DNA of 41,280 nt from Kofleriaceae bacterium (GCA_013368795.1 JABFXX010000567.1:1-41280); one strand, 5' to 3'. Shown: positions 16,246 to 24,333, counted from the first letter of the stretch. Made by a program: numbers and translations. The notes: generated by a model not told the origin, from the letters alone.

Positions 16246-17480
16246 CACGGCACCGGCGGGCCGGCGCAATTGCCGCATGCGACCGGGCAGCCGTCGTTCG
16301 GGACACCGTCACCATCGTCGTCGGCCGTATTGCTGCAATCGGTGCCGGTCTCGGGGCAGCCGTCGTTCACGGTGCCATCGCCATCGTTGTCCATGGTGTC
16401 GTCGCACTGCGCGCCGGTCTCTGGTGCGCCGACCGCGAGCGGCAGTGCAGGGAGCCCGCAGTTGGCCACGTTCGGATCGTTGGCGACATCGTTCGCGACC
16501 GCGGGCAGGTGCGAGATGTACTCGACGATATCCTCGAGGTCTTGCGGCTCGAGGCTCGCGTACGACGAAGTCAAATTACCGTGCGCCGACGCGCACACCG
16601 AGTTGTTGTCCCGGTCGCGGCCTTCCGAGAGCGCCGCCTTGATCTGGTCCTTGGTCCAACCCTTGAGGCCGGTGGCGTCCGTCGTCAGGTTGCCCGTCGC
16701 GATCAGATTCGGGTAGGACGGGTCGAGCAGGCCGAGTTGCTCCTTGGAGAACAACCTTCCGCCGGCAAAGAAGCGGCTACTGTCCAGCTGGAGGCTATTC
16801 GGCGACGTCTCCGGGGTGTGGCAGTCGATGCACAGGCCGGCCACCGAGGCGAGGTAGCGGCCGCGCATCGCACTCTCCATGTTCGCGCCCGGCCCCGGCA
16901 TCGGGATCGTGTTGACCGCGAGCGGTGAGGGGTCCGGGAGGATGTCGGGAACGCCGTCGTTGTAGAGGGACCACGGTGGCTGGTTCGGCTTGACCTGGTG
17001 CGCGATCGGCGGGATCGAGCGCAGGTACGCGACGACCGCATCGGCGTCGTCGTCGGTCATGTTGTGCAAGATCCACCACGGCATCACGGGCACCAGCTTC
17101 TTGCCGTCGGTGCGGATTCCATTCAGGAACGCGTCCTTGATCTGCTGATCGGTCACGTTGCCGAGGCCGGTCGGGTCGGGCGTCAGGTTGCGCGTCGACA
17201 GGCAGCCAACCGATCCACCGTCATCCGTTCCGGTGGGGCTGTCGATATCGGCCCAGCAGTCGACGCCCGAGAAGTTCTTGTCGAGGTCGGGCTGACCGTT
17301 CGGCAGCTTCGGTGTGTGACAGAACTTGCAGTTGGCGAGCGTGTTGACGATGTACGCACCGCGCGCGGCGAGCGAAGGTCCGGTATCGGGCGGCGCGGCA
17401 TCCACCGTTTGATGGTTCTCGTCGCCACACGCTGTCATCAACATCGCTCCAAACAAGAGGCATCCACGCAAATTAAACAT
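16245..17480 (-). CDS. Diheme cytochrome c lipoprotein with calcium-binding type repeats
   Basis: A 411-residue protein with leader MFNLRGCLLFGAMLMTACGD. Two class I cytochrome c modules carry C51-KF-C54-H55 and C217-ID-C220-H221, with later Met residues as possible axial ligands (VPVMPWW in the first module). The C-terminal ~55 residues contain two Asp-rich thrombospondin-type-3-like repeats, DNDGDGTVNDGCP and DDDGDGVPNDGCP, plus paired Cys. Such repeats bind calcium and are typical of myxobacterial surface proteins, so an outward-facing location is plausible. It lies 17 bp after the MauG-like gene, with which it is probably co-transcribed, and is coupled to the next cytochrome. Confidence 0.88.
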   Translation of the reverse strand: MFNLRGCLLFGAMLMTACGDENHQTVDAAPPDTGPSLAARGAYIVNTLANCKFCHTPKLPNGQPDLDKNFSGVDCWADIDSPTGTDDGGSVGCLSTRNLTPDPTGLGNVTDQQIKDAFLNGIRTDGKKLVPVMPWWILHNMTDDDADAVVAYLRSIPPIAHQVKPNQPPWSLYNDGVPDILPDPSPLAVNTIPMPGPGANMESAMRGRYLASVAGLCIDCHTPETSPNSLQLDSSRFFAGGRLFSKEQLGLLDPSYPNLIATGNLTTDATGLKGWTKDQIKAALSEGRDRDNNSVCASAHGNLTSSYASLEPQDLEDIVEYISHLPAVANDVANDPNVANCGLPALPLAVGAPETGAQCDDTMDNDGDGTVNDGCPETGTDCSNTADDDGDGVPNDGCPVACGNCAGPPVP

Positions 17481-17497
17481 CTCGTCCTTTCCCAGTA

Positions 17498-19141
17498 TTA
17501 GAATGCAGAAGGTCCCGGCACGACCGGCGGCTCTATGACGGCGGAGTCCAGCTCCCCCGTTAACGAGTTAAGGAATGCAACCAGATCGTCTATCTCCTGG
17601 TTGGATAACGTGAGGGTGGTCATCCTCGAGTCGAGCGTCCCGACCGTCTCGCCTCCGCGCCCGTGCACCGCACCTGTGTTGTAGTGATCCGCGATCACCT
17701 CGCGGAGCGTCGAGTACATGCCGTTGTGCATGTACGGCGCGGTCAACGCGACATCGCGCAGCGACGGCGTCTTCCATGCACCGACGAGCGTCTCGTCCAT
17801 GTCGGCGAGTGGCAGGCTGTAGTACTTGACGCGACCATCGCACTCGTCGGGGTGCGATTTGGCGTATTCGGGCATCGAGTGATATGCAAAGTGACTGCGA
17901 CACCCGACGTCATCGCTCCACTCGGAGTCCCGGCGAAACCGGTTCGCCCGCAGCTTGCGCAGCCCATCGCGCGCGCCGTCCGGCAAGCAGTTCTTCGGGA
18001 TGTCGGTGTCGTCACTCACGCAGTCGCACCACCCGCCTTCCGGGCAGTCCGCCGTGGTCGGCACGTACTCACCGAGCTGGGGCACACCGATGTTGTGAAA
18101 CCGGTTGTCGGTGAAGTTGGGCCCGGAGTGGCACTCGGCGCACCCCGCCTTGCCGACGAACAGCTCCGCGCCGCGCTCCGCTTCGGGTGACAGCTCGCCG
18201 GGAACGAAGCCACCATCGGCCCAGACATCGAACGGCGAGTTCTTCGAGATGAGCGTGTACTCGTAGGCTGCGATCGCCTTGGCGAAGTTGACGTAGATAC
18301 GTGTCGCCGTACGCTGATCGGCGAGCTGCATGCAGTCCCACGCGTCGCCGTAGGGCTGCTGGACGTCGTCCGCAGCAACCTGGCCCCACTGGCATACGGC
18401 GAGGTCGCCGAACTCGACGAAGCCGGGCCGCGCTTCGAGCGGAAACCGCGGCAGGCAGGGACCGTACGTCGTATGACACTCGGCTGGGCACGTGCCGCCG
18501 TCGAGCTTGCAAGTGCCGTCGTCGTTCAGACGTGCCTTCTGCGCCTCGATGGAGTCGAGCAGTGCCGGCAGCGGGTACTCGGGAAACGCCGCCTCGTACT
18601 CGGCCTTGTACTTGTCGATCATGCGCCACGCGACCCGCATGCGGCTTCCGTTGACGGACACGTGGCTCTCGACGACCGCGACGATCTGGGACCACAGCGT
18701 GTCGTTGCGGCCGTTCCAGTAGAAGATGTCGTTGTAGGCGGAGTTGATCGTCTGCTGGCCGTTGACGTCGTAGGCGCCACCGCCGAGCGACACGACGATG
18801 CCGCTTGGATACGGCGAGTGGTCGGAGCCGCCGCGCGAGACGTCATGGCAGCTGTTGCAACTCACCTCGGTGGCGGCCCCCGGCTCGGCGCGCGCTGGGG
18901 TCGTCATCGGCCGCAGCAGCATGTCGGAGAAGACGACCTTCCCGGAGAAGTACGGATCGAAGTACAGCTTCTTGCCGAGCGCGATCACCGCAGGATCGCC
19001 GATGTATCTGTTCGAGGAGTCGACCGGCGGATCACCCCGGCCGACGTGCTTGCGCAACAGCGGTGGGAATGGATCCGGCGGAGCTGCTTCACATGCCGCG
19101 ATTCCCAGCGTGGCAATGAACAGAATGAGACTACGTGCCAC
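17498..19141 (-). CDS. MauG / diheme cytochrome c peroxidase-like lipoprotein
   Basis: A 547-residue protein; the leader MARSLILFIATLGIAAC is a lipoprotein signal. Heme motifs are C95-NS-C98-H99 and C334-AE-C337-H338. The family signature TAPYMHNGMYSTLREV (M471, H472) and a late helix QEIDDLVAFLNSLTG complete the CCP/MauG fold. The protein is longer than E. coli or Pseudomonas peroxidases (~350 residues). It has two Cys-rich insertions, around CKLDGGTCPAECHTTYGPC and DCPEGGWCDC, probably disulfide-bonded. The family reduces peroxide or oxidises protein or small-molecule substrates. The partner cupredoxin is 4 bp upstream in the operon and could be its electron donor or acceptor. Peroxide detoxification and oxidative modification both remain open. 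Confidence 0.88.
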   Translation of the reverse strand: MARSLILFIATLGIAACEAAPPDPFPPLLRKHVGRGDPPVDSSNRYIGDPAVIALGKKLYFDPYFSGKVVFSDMLLRPMTTPARAEPGAATEVSCNSCHDVSRGGSDHSPYPSGIVVSLGGGAYDVNGQQTINSAYNDIFYWNGRNDTLWSQIVAVVESHVSVNGSRMRVAWRMIDKYKAEYEAAFPEYPLPALLDSIEAQKARLNDDGTCKLDGGTCPAECHTTYGPCLPRFPLEARPGFVEFGDLAVCQWGQVAADDVQQPYGDAWDCMQLADQRTATRIYVNFAKAIAAYEYTLISKNSPFDVWADGGFVPGELSPEAERGAELFVGKAGCAECHSGPNFTDNRFHNIGVPQLGEYVPTTADCPEGGWCDCVSDDTDIPKNCLPDGARDGLRKLRANRFRRDSEWSDDVGCRSHFAYHSMPEYAKSHPDECDGRVKYYSLPLADMDETLVGAWKTPSLRDVALTAPYMHNGMYSTLREVIADHYNTGAVHGRGGETVGTLDSRMTTLTLSNQEIDDLVAFLNSLTGELDSAVIEPPVVPGPSAF

Positions 19142-19145
19142 GCAG

Positions 19146-20081
19146 CTACTCCTTGTAACTGCCGTACGGCATTCCCTCTTTGTTCATATGCGACCCGGGC
19201 GAGCGCTTCTTCAGCTCGAGCTCGACGGTCGTGGCCTGGCCGTCCGTGATCTCGATCTCGGTCGAGACGGGCTTGGCATTGGGCGCCCAGGCAACAACCT
19301 TGTATTTGCCGGCGGGTGCCTTGGGGATCTTGAAGAAGCCGTCGCGGCCCGCGTTGACGTAGTAGGGGCCCGGCACGACGAGGATGTGCCCGACCATCTG
19401 CGGGTGCATGTTGCAGTAGACGCTGACGATGCCCGGCTTCGTGAGCGTGACGCTCTTCGACTCGCCCTGGCGATAGCTGCCCAGATCGAACGAGTTGTCC
19501 GGGCTCACCGAGAACACGTTGTGAAAGATCGCGTCGCCGTTCGGGAAGGCGACCTTGGTCCCACGCTGCACGACCAGGGTCTGCGGGATGAACTGCTTGC
19601 CCTCCTGCTTCATCGACGCGGTGCCGCCGGAGAGCTTTCCGCTCAGGTCGATGTAGACGACCGCGTCAGAAGCGCCTTTCACCTTGCCGACGACGCTTCC
19701 CTCACCCTTGATCGCGGGGTCGGCCTTGGGCGGTGTCACGACCGTCCGAGGCTTGAGCTTGGCGACAGCGGCGGGTTCCGCCTTGGGCTCGGTCTTGGGC
19801 TCTGTCTTGGGTTCCGGCTTGGGCTCGGTCCTGGGTTCCGTCTTGGGGTCCATGCCGAGCTCGGCGAGCAGCGCCGCGTACAGCTGCGCGCGCTGGGCCT
19901 CCGACTCGAGGAGCGACTGGAGCAGTCGCTGCTGCTGCTCCAGCTTCTTCTCGAGACGATCGAAATCGGCCTGCGTGAGAGACCTGGCTGGTTTGGGCGC
20001 GGACCCGCCGCGCGGTTGCGCGGACGCAGTGACGGTCAGCGCCACGCAGAACGCGGCCGTTCCTAGTGAGCGAATACGCAT
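19146..20081 (-). CDS. Periplasmic cupredoxin with coiled-coil N-terminus
   Basis: A 311-residue protein. The signal peptide ends near AQPRG; a heptad-rich segment (LTQADFDRLEKKLEQQQRLL) suggests oligomerisation. An (EPKT)n linker follows. The type I copper domain supplies H187 (FHNVFS), C223 and H226 in YCNMHPQM with M229, the C-x2-H-P-x-M spacing of amicyanin and plastocyanin. A C-terminal carboxypeptidase-regulatory-like fold (GRDGFFKIPKAPAGKYKVVAW) ends the protein. It should shuttle single electrons in the periplasm, most simply to or from the MauG-like gene 4 bp downstream. It follows the porin gene by 11 bp, so it is mid-operon. Confidence 0.88.
   Translation of the reverse strand: MRIRSLGTAAFCVALTVTASAQPRGGSAPKPARSLTQADFDRLEKKLEQQQRLLQSLLESEAQRAQLYAALLAELGMDPKTEPRTEPKPEPKTEPKTEPKAEPAAVAKLKPRTVVTPPKADPAIKGEGSVVGKVKGASDAVVYIDLSGKLSGGTASMKQEGKQFIPQTLVVQRGTKVAFPNGDAIFHNVFSVSPDNSFDLGSYRQGESKSVTLTKPGIVSVYCNMHPQMVGHILVVPGPYYVNAGRDGFFKIPKAPAGKYKVVAWAPNAKPVSTEIEITDGQATTVELELKKRSPGSHMNKEGMPYGSYKE
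19773..19852. repeat. Imperfect 12-bp tandem repeat encoding the EPKT linker
   Basis: About six degenerate 12-bp units related to TTGGGCTCGGTC inside the cupredoxin gene encode alternating Glu-Pro-Lys and Thr-Glu-Pro-Lys. The length may vary between strains by slippage. Confidence 0.7.
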
Positions 20082-20092
20082 GACGTTCCCTT

Positions 20093-21478
20093 TCAGAAAG
20101 CCATTACGGCTGAGGCAGTGAACACATCGTCGGGAATGTTCGGCATGTCGCCGTAAGTCCCGTTGTGGAGGTACTCGGCTTTGACAACGGCGTGCGGGTT
20201 CAAGACGAACCGCAGGCCAGCGGTGGCCCGCCAGTTCTTGGTGATGTAGAGGCGGTTCGTCGTCAGCGCGACGTCAGCGTCGCGGAACTCGGCTCGTCCG
20301 AGCACGCCGATCTCCGGCGTGACGATGACGTTGGTCTCGACGTACCCACCGTTCCTGAGGTCGAGGCTGTAGGTCTCCGTCTCGTCATAGCCGGGCGACT
20401 TGCCGCGCAGCCACTGCGCCTTGATATCGAGGCGCCATACATCGAGCTCGGCGTCGACGCCGACAAACCAGATCTTCCCCGACGGTGCGCCGTCCTGCGT
20501 GCCCCACTGCGCCGACGGGCCTGCCTCGAAGGTTCCAGAGCCGATCGGAATCCGAATCGCGGCGCGTCCGGACAGCATCTTGGACGGGTTGGTGTCGATC
20601 TCGCGATAGAAGTGAAACTGCTCGGTGACGAAGGTGCTGTTGGTCACCGCGGCCGCGAGCACGATGTGATCGTTGAACAGCTTCGTGCGTGCCTTGATAC
20701 CGACGGCGGTGCCTGTCGTGTAGCGCGCGAGCAGCGATGGCGTGATGCCGAACCGCTGATTGGCCTTGCGCGTCTTGTACTCGATGCCGATCACCGAGTC
20801 GACCTTGCCGACGAACAGCGACGTCTTGCCGTCCTTCGTCGGCATGTATTCGAGCTGGACGACGTCGGCATCGACCTGGTCGCCGAGTCGGAACTCGGAG
20901 CCGCTGCGAGGGGCGAAGTTCACGGACGACGTGAACAACGCGTGCTCGCCGAGGCCCGCGTTGACCGTCAGGTTCAGCTCGTTCACGAGGAACGTCGGGT
21001 TGCCGTTGGAGTTCACGCCATCGTAGCGATCGACTCCGGGCAGGTCTCCGAGGTCAGCAGCCTCGCCGCGCGAGTTGATCGCCGTCGAGAGCAGGTCTCC
21101 ATAGAAGACCCACGCGTAGTTGCCGTACTCGGGATAGGTCGCGTGACCGTAGTCCTGGCGCACGCCGGTGCCGTCGCCCTGGGTGGCAAAGAAGCCGATA
21201 TCGCCGTAGCCGCTGATCTTGACCGGGAATCGCGACTTCTTGCTCTCCTCGGCCATCTCGAGCTGGGCCTCGAGGGATTCGAGGCGAGCCTCCATCTCGG
21301 CCCGCGCTTCTGCAGCCTCATCCTCTACCTCGGCCGGTTCGGACGACGGAACGTCCGGTTCCGCTGGCGCGGTTGTCGGCGTGGAGTCGGAAGGCTGCGC
21401 GGTCCCAGGTTGTGCGGCGGCTTCTGCGGACCCGATGAGGACGATAAGGATGGGTCTAGTGAGTCGAGAATACTTCAT
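20093..21478 (-). CDS. Outer-membrane porin-like beta-barrel with N-terminal coiled coil
   Basis: A 461-residue protein. A signal peptide (ILIVLIGSAEAAAQ) precedes a Pro/Thr/Glu-rich spacer and a coiled coil (ARAEMEARLESLEAQLEM), as in porins that attach to peptidoglycan. From about residue 90 come alternating, aromatic-rich strands beginning VKISGYGDIGFF and ending with a terminal Phe (TASAVMAF), the outer-membrane barrel signature. It resembles phosphate-selective porin O/P-type barrels, but I cannot name the substrate. It starts at the ATG at 21478; the sensor gene upstream overlaps it by 23 bp. In an operon with cytochromes, the barrel may pass a substrate or house a cytochrome (inference). 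Confidence 0.82.
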   Translation of the reverse strand: MKYSRLTRPILIVLIGSAEAAAQPGTAQPSDSTPTTAPAEPDVPSSEPAEVEDEAAEARAEMEARLESLEAQLEMAEESKKSRFPVKISGYGDIGFFATQGDGTGVRQDYGHATYPEYGNYAWVFYGDLLSTAINSRGEAADLGDLPGVDRYDGVNSNGNPTFLVNELNLTVNAGLGEHALFTSSVNFAPRSGSEFRLGDQVDADVVQLEYMPTKDGKTSLFVGKVDSVIGIEYKTRKANQRFGITPSLLARYTTGTAVGIKARTKLFNDHIVLAAAVTNSTFVTEQFHFYREIDTNPSKMLSGRAAIRIPIGSGTFEAGPSAQWGTQDGAPSGKIWFVGVDAELDVWRLDIKAQWLRGKSPGYDETETYSLDLRNGGYVETNVIVTPEIGVLGRAEFRDADVALTTNRLYITKNWRATAGLRFVLNPHAVVKAEYLHNGTYGDMPNIPDDVFTASAVMAF

Positions 21479-22409
21479 TTGAATACTGCTCTCTTCTCCT
21501 CGGTCCACGCTGCAAAAAGACGACGAGCACGATGGTTGTGAGCAGGACGATCGGCGGCACCAGCAGGAGCCACGTCAGTGCCGAGAACGCTTCCGTGGTC
21601 GACGACATCGCTCGCACGAGCACCAGGCGCGGACGCATCTGGGCCGCCCCCTCGAGCTCCGCGAGCGATACGAGGTATCTCTGGCCACCGCTCTCGAGCT
21701 CTCGAGCGATCGCGCCCCGGGCGACAGCGTCGAACACCGGGCCGAGCATCGGATCGCTCGATGCGATCGCGACCCGGTCGCCCATGAGGATTGCGAACCC
21801 GACGCCGGTGCTGCTCGACACGGCCGTCAGCAATTGCGAATCGAGCGTGCGGCCGACGACGAGATAGGCGATGACGGCTGTGTCGAAGCGAACGCTGACG
21901 ACCGCGAGATCGTGGACCTTGCCGGCGATCACCCAGGCGCCACTGATCGCATCCGACGTCGTCTGTGCCTTCTTGACGAGGCTCGATGATGAGAGATCGA
22001 GACCGCGCAGCTCGGGCGCACCGGCCTGAGCGAGCACCTTGCCCTCGGGCGACAAGATCAACAGGAAGCCGGTTCGGCGGAGGCTGTTCAGGTCGTTGAG
22101 GATGTCTGCGATCGTCGCCTCGTCGATGCCTTCGATGGCGAGCGTTGACTTGAGTCGAGGATCCTCGGCGAGCACACGCGACTGCGTGCGCACGTTGTTC
22201 TGCGACTCGGAGCGCACGAGATCGAAGACGGCGCGAGCTCGTGCGAGATAGCCGCCGTTCTCGTGGGCGATGGCCTCGGTCAGACGCTGCTTCGCGACAA
22301 CGACCCAGCCTCCGCAAACCGCCAGCGCGACGATCGTCACGATCAGCGCTCCCCACGAGCGACGTCGGGCAGGCTGCCGCGGATGCGAGTCCGATGCGGG
22401 CATCTTCAT
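21456..22409 (-). CDS. Membrane sensor protein with Cache-like periplasmic domain and no output domain
   Basis: A 317-residue protein with two transmembrane helices, at about residues 18-40 and 281-303. They bracket a ~240-residue periplasmic region. That region has a long first helix (RARAVFDLVRSESQNNVRTQSR) and PAS-like pieces (GFLLILSPEGKVLAQAG, VSVRFDTAVIAYLVVGRTLDSQL, GVGFAILMGDRVAIAS), as in dCache sensors of chemoreceptors and cyclases. The cytoplasmic tail is only ~15 residues, so there is no kinase, HAMP or GGDEF domain. The ATG overlaps the kinase B stop as ATGA; GGAG lies 6 nt upstream of that ATG. A natural reading is that it senses a ligand and signals through kinase B. This is inference from coupling. 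Confidence 0.75.
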   Translation of the reverse strand: MKMPASDSHPRQPARRRSWGALIVTIVALAVCGGWVVVAKQRLTEAIAHENGGYLARARAVFDLVRSESQNNVRTQSRVLAEDPRLKSTLAIEGIDEATIADILNDLNSLRRTGFLLILSPEGKVLAQAGAPELRGLDLSSSSLVKKAQTTSDAISGAWVIAGKVHDLAVVSVRFDTAVIAYLVVGRTLDSQLLTAVSSSTGVGFAILMGDRVAIASSDPMLGPVFDAVARGAIARELESGGQRYLVSLAELEGAAQMRPRLVLVRAMSSTTEAFSALTWLLLVPPIVLLTTIVLVVFLQRGPRRREQYSNEVFSTH

Positions 22410-24163
22410 CTCTTCTCCAACCTCGCTCCCCGCAGCTGCCAGTTCTGATCGCCGCTTCCGATCGCGATGGTCTGACGGACGAGCTCCGAGTCTCCGACGA
22501 CGATCGCAACGTCGTGGCTGCCGACATTCAGAGGAATGGCTTCGCCGGCAGGGTACGAGGTGCCGTCGACGACGATCGCGGCATCCGCGGACAGGCCCGC
22601 GATGACGAGACGGCCTTGCTCTGGCTCGAGTGGAATCACCTGCTCGGTCGTCTTTCCGGCGACCGCCGTGAGCTTGGTTTCCACCGCGGTGTGGCCCGCG
22701 AGCGCGAGTCGGATCGTGAGCTCGCCGGGCAGGATGTCCTTGAGGGTCGCCGGCGTCACGTAACCGGTCGGCTCGCCATTGATGAACACCGCCGCGCCGC
22801 TCGGCCTGCTGTCGAGCTGGATGATGGCAGTCGCCTGGTGCTGGACCTGCGGCTGGGCGGTACCGCTGCCACGCGTCGCGACGTAGACGAGCCCGCCGCC
22901 GATCGCCAGCAGGAGGATCGCGCTGATCGCGATCAGGATGCTGCGGGAACGCCCGGCGGGCGGCTCGAACGAACGCGGCGGATCGTCAGCGCTGAGCGCC
23001 CGCTGCAGCTGCGCGGCGAGCCCGGCGTGCACGTCGCTGCGTAACTTCATGACGAGCGAGATGTTGCGTTTCAGCGCCTGGCCACGCTGGATCGCGCGCT
23101 TTGCGCCCGCACGGGTCCAGCCGAACAGCGTCTCCATGGTGGTCGGCAGGTAGCGCGAGTCGAGGCCGGGCTGCGTCGCGAGGAACTCCTCGAGCGCGTC
23201 CATCAGCTCGGCCGCGGTCTCGTAGCGATCGGCGGGCGTGCGCGAGAGCGCCTTGCTCACGATCGCATCGAGTGCGGGCGGAACGTCCGGCCGATACTTG
23301 CTCACGAGCGGTATCGGGTCGTTCATGATCGCGTACATCGTCGCCGCATCGCCGTCGCGCCCGAACAGCGGCTGAATCGCGAGGGTCTCCCAGAGCACGA
23401 CGCCGAGGGAGAAGACGTCGGCACGCCGGTCGAAGCCGCGAGCGATGATCTGCTCTGGCGCCATGTACGCCAGCTTGCCTTTGACGCTCCCCGCGATCGT
23501 CTTGGAGACGTTCACGGTCGTCTTCGCGACACCGAAGTCGATGAGCTTGACGTCGCCCGAATACGTGATGATCACGTTCGATGGATTGACGTCGCGATGC
23601 ACGAGGCCGAGCGGCCGCCCCGCGGTGTCGGTCAGCTCGTGGGCGAAATGAAGGGCCTTGCAGACCTCGAGTGCGATCGTGCATGCAGCCTGGATCGAGA
23701 GCACCTGCCGCGACTCCGCGAGCCGGCGCAGCACGTTCGCGAGGTCTTCGCCCGCGAGGTACTCCATCACCGTGAAGTAGTTGCCCTGCGATGCGCCGAA
23801 CTCCCACGTGCGGACGATGTTGGCGTGCTCGAGGCGCGCGGCGAGACGGGCCTCGTCCGCGAACATCTGGACGAACTCGGCGTTCTGGGTCAGGTGCGGC
23901 AGGACACGCTTGACGACAACGACCTTGAGGAATCCCTCGGGCCCCTTGTGAAGGGCGAGGAACAGCTCGGCCATGCCGCCCTTGGCGAGCTCGCCGACGA
24001 GCACGTACTTGCCGAGGTGCTCGCCCACTCCTTCGAGGAGAGCGTCGGACCCGATCGGTTCGGCGTCCGCTGCCTCGAGCTCGCCAACACTGATCTCGGG
24101 CTGCGACGGCTCATCCCGGCCATCGACCGCAAGCGTATCTCTCGACGAGGGATCGGTGTTCAT
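22406..24163 (-). CDS. Membrane Ser/Thr protein kinase with PEGA-type tail (kinase B)
   Basis: A 585-residue paralogue of kinase A. The kinase domain carries LVGELAKGGMAELFLA, K85 in VVVVKRVL, H189-R-D191 (HRDVNPSN), D209 in DFG and YMAPEQ. One transmembrane helix lies near 409-431, followed by a PEGA domain (AIIQLDSRPSGAAVFINGEPTG) and a second repeat ending WQLRGARLEKR. All catalytic residues are present; the HRDxK lysine is Asn, as in many myxobacterial kinases. It leads the seven-gene operon and is coupled by ATGA to the Cache-like sensor. The start at 24163 matches where conserved acidic N-terminal sequence begins; a GTG at 24187 is an alternative. Confidence 0.9.
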   Translation of the reverse strand: MNTDPSSRDTLAVDGRDEPSQPEISVGELEAADAEPIGSDALLEGVGEHLGKYVLVGELAKGGMAELFLALHKGPEGFLKVVVVKRVLPHLTQNAEFVQMFADEARLAARLEHANIVRTWEFGASQGNYFTVMEYLAGEDLANVLRRLAESRQVLSIQAACTIALEVCKALHFAHELTDTAGRPLGLVHRDVNPSNVIITYSGDVKLIDFGVAKTTVNVSKTIAGSVKGKLAYMAPEQIIARGFDRRADVFSLGVVLWETLAIQPLFGRDGDAATMYAIMNDPIPLVSKYRPDVPPALDAIVSKALSRTPADRYETAAELMDALEEFLATQPGLDSRYLPTTMETLFGWTRAGAKRAIQRGQALKRNISLVMKLRSDVHAGLAAQLQRALSADDPPRSFEPPAGRSRSILIAISAILLLAIGGGLVYVATRGSGTAQPQVQHQATAIIQLDSRPSGAAVFINGEPTGYVTPATLKDILPGELTIRLALAGHTAVETKLTAVAGKTTEQVIPLEPEQGRLVIAGLSADAAIVVDGTSYPAGEAIPLNVGSHDVAIVVGDSELVRQTIAIGSGDQNWQLRGARLEKR

Positions 24164-24218
24164 TGCGCGAGGAAAACTACCCTCCACCGACCCATAGATT
24201 GGAGTCTCAGTCTCGAAA

Positions 24219-24234
24219 GTACCTAGTCAGGTAC
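24219..24234. promoter_or_regulatory. Palindrome 1 upstream of the kinase-cytochrome operon
   Basis: GTACCT-AGTC-AGGTAC: perfect 6-bp arms and a 4-bp centre, 55 bp before the kinase B ATG, in an AT-richer patch. It shares arms and centre with palindrome 2, so both may bind the same dimeric regulator. Confidence 0.55.
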
Positions 24235-24280
24235 ATATCGAACTGCCCACCATCCCCCAATTGGATGGACTTCGACCAGT

Positions 24281-24286
24281 ATTATC
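24281..24286 (-). promoter_or_regulatory. Possible -10 element of the kinase-cytochrome operon
   Basis: GATAAT on the minus strand lies between the two palindromes. No good -35 box is found 16-18 bp upstream, so activator dependence or an alternative sigma factor is possible. Confidence 0.3.
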
Positions 24287-24308
24287 GCGTCCCATTTTCG
24301 AAGGGAAT

Positions 24309-24322
24309 TACCCAGTCGGGTA
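24309..24322. promoter_or_regulatory. Palindrome 2 upstream of the kinase-cytochrome operon
   Basis: TACCC-AGTC-GGGTA, 12 bp beyond the stop of the RCC1 gene. It matches palindrome 1 as TACCYAGTCRGGTA. It could instead be a weak terminator hairpin for the RCC1 gene, but no U-tract follows. Confidence 0.5.
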
Positions 24323-24333
24323 CCCCTCCAAAA

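Noticed and set aside
19773..19852. Short tandem repeats as a possible CRISPR-like array
   Set aside because: Units are 12 bp, contiguous, degenerate and in frame within the cupredoxin gene.
20165..21541. Plus-strand open frame opposite the porin and sensor genes
   Set aside because: No family motif and a mirrored composition; the minus-strand genes have signal peptides, a barrel end and overlapping starts.
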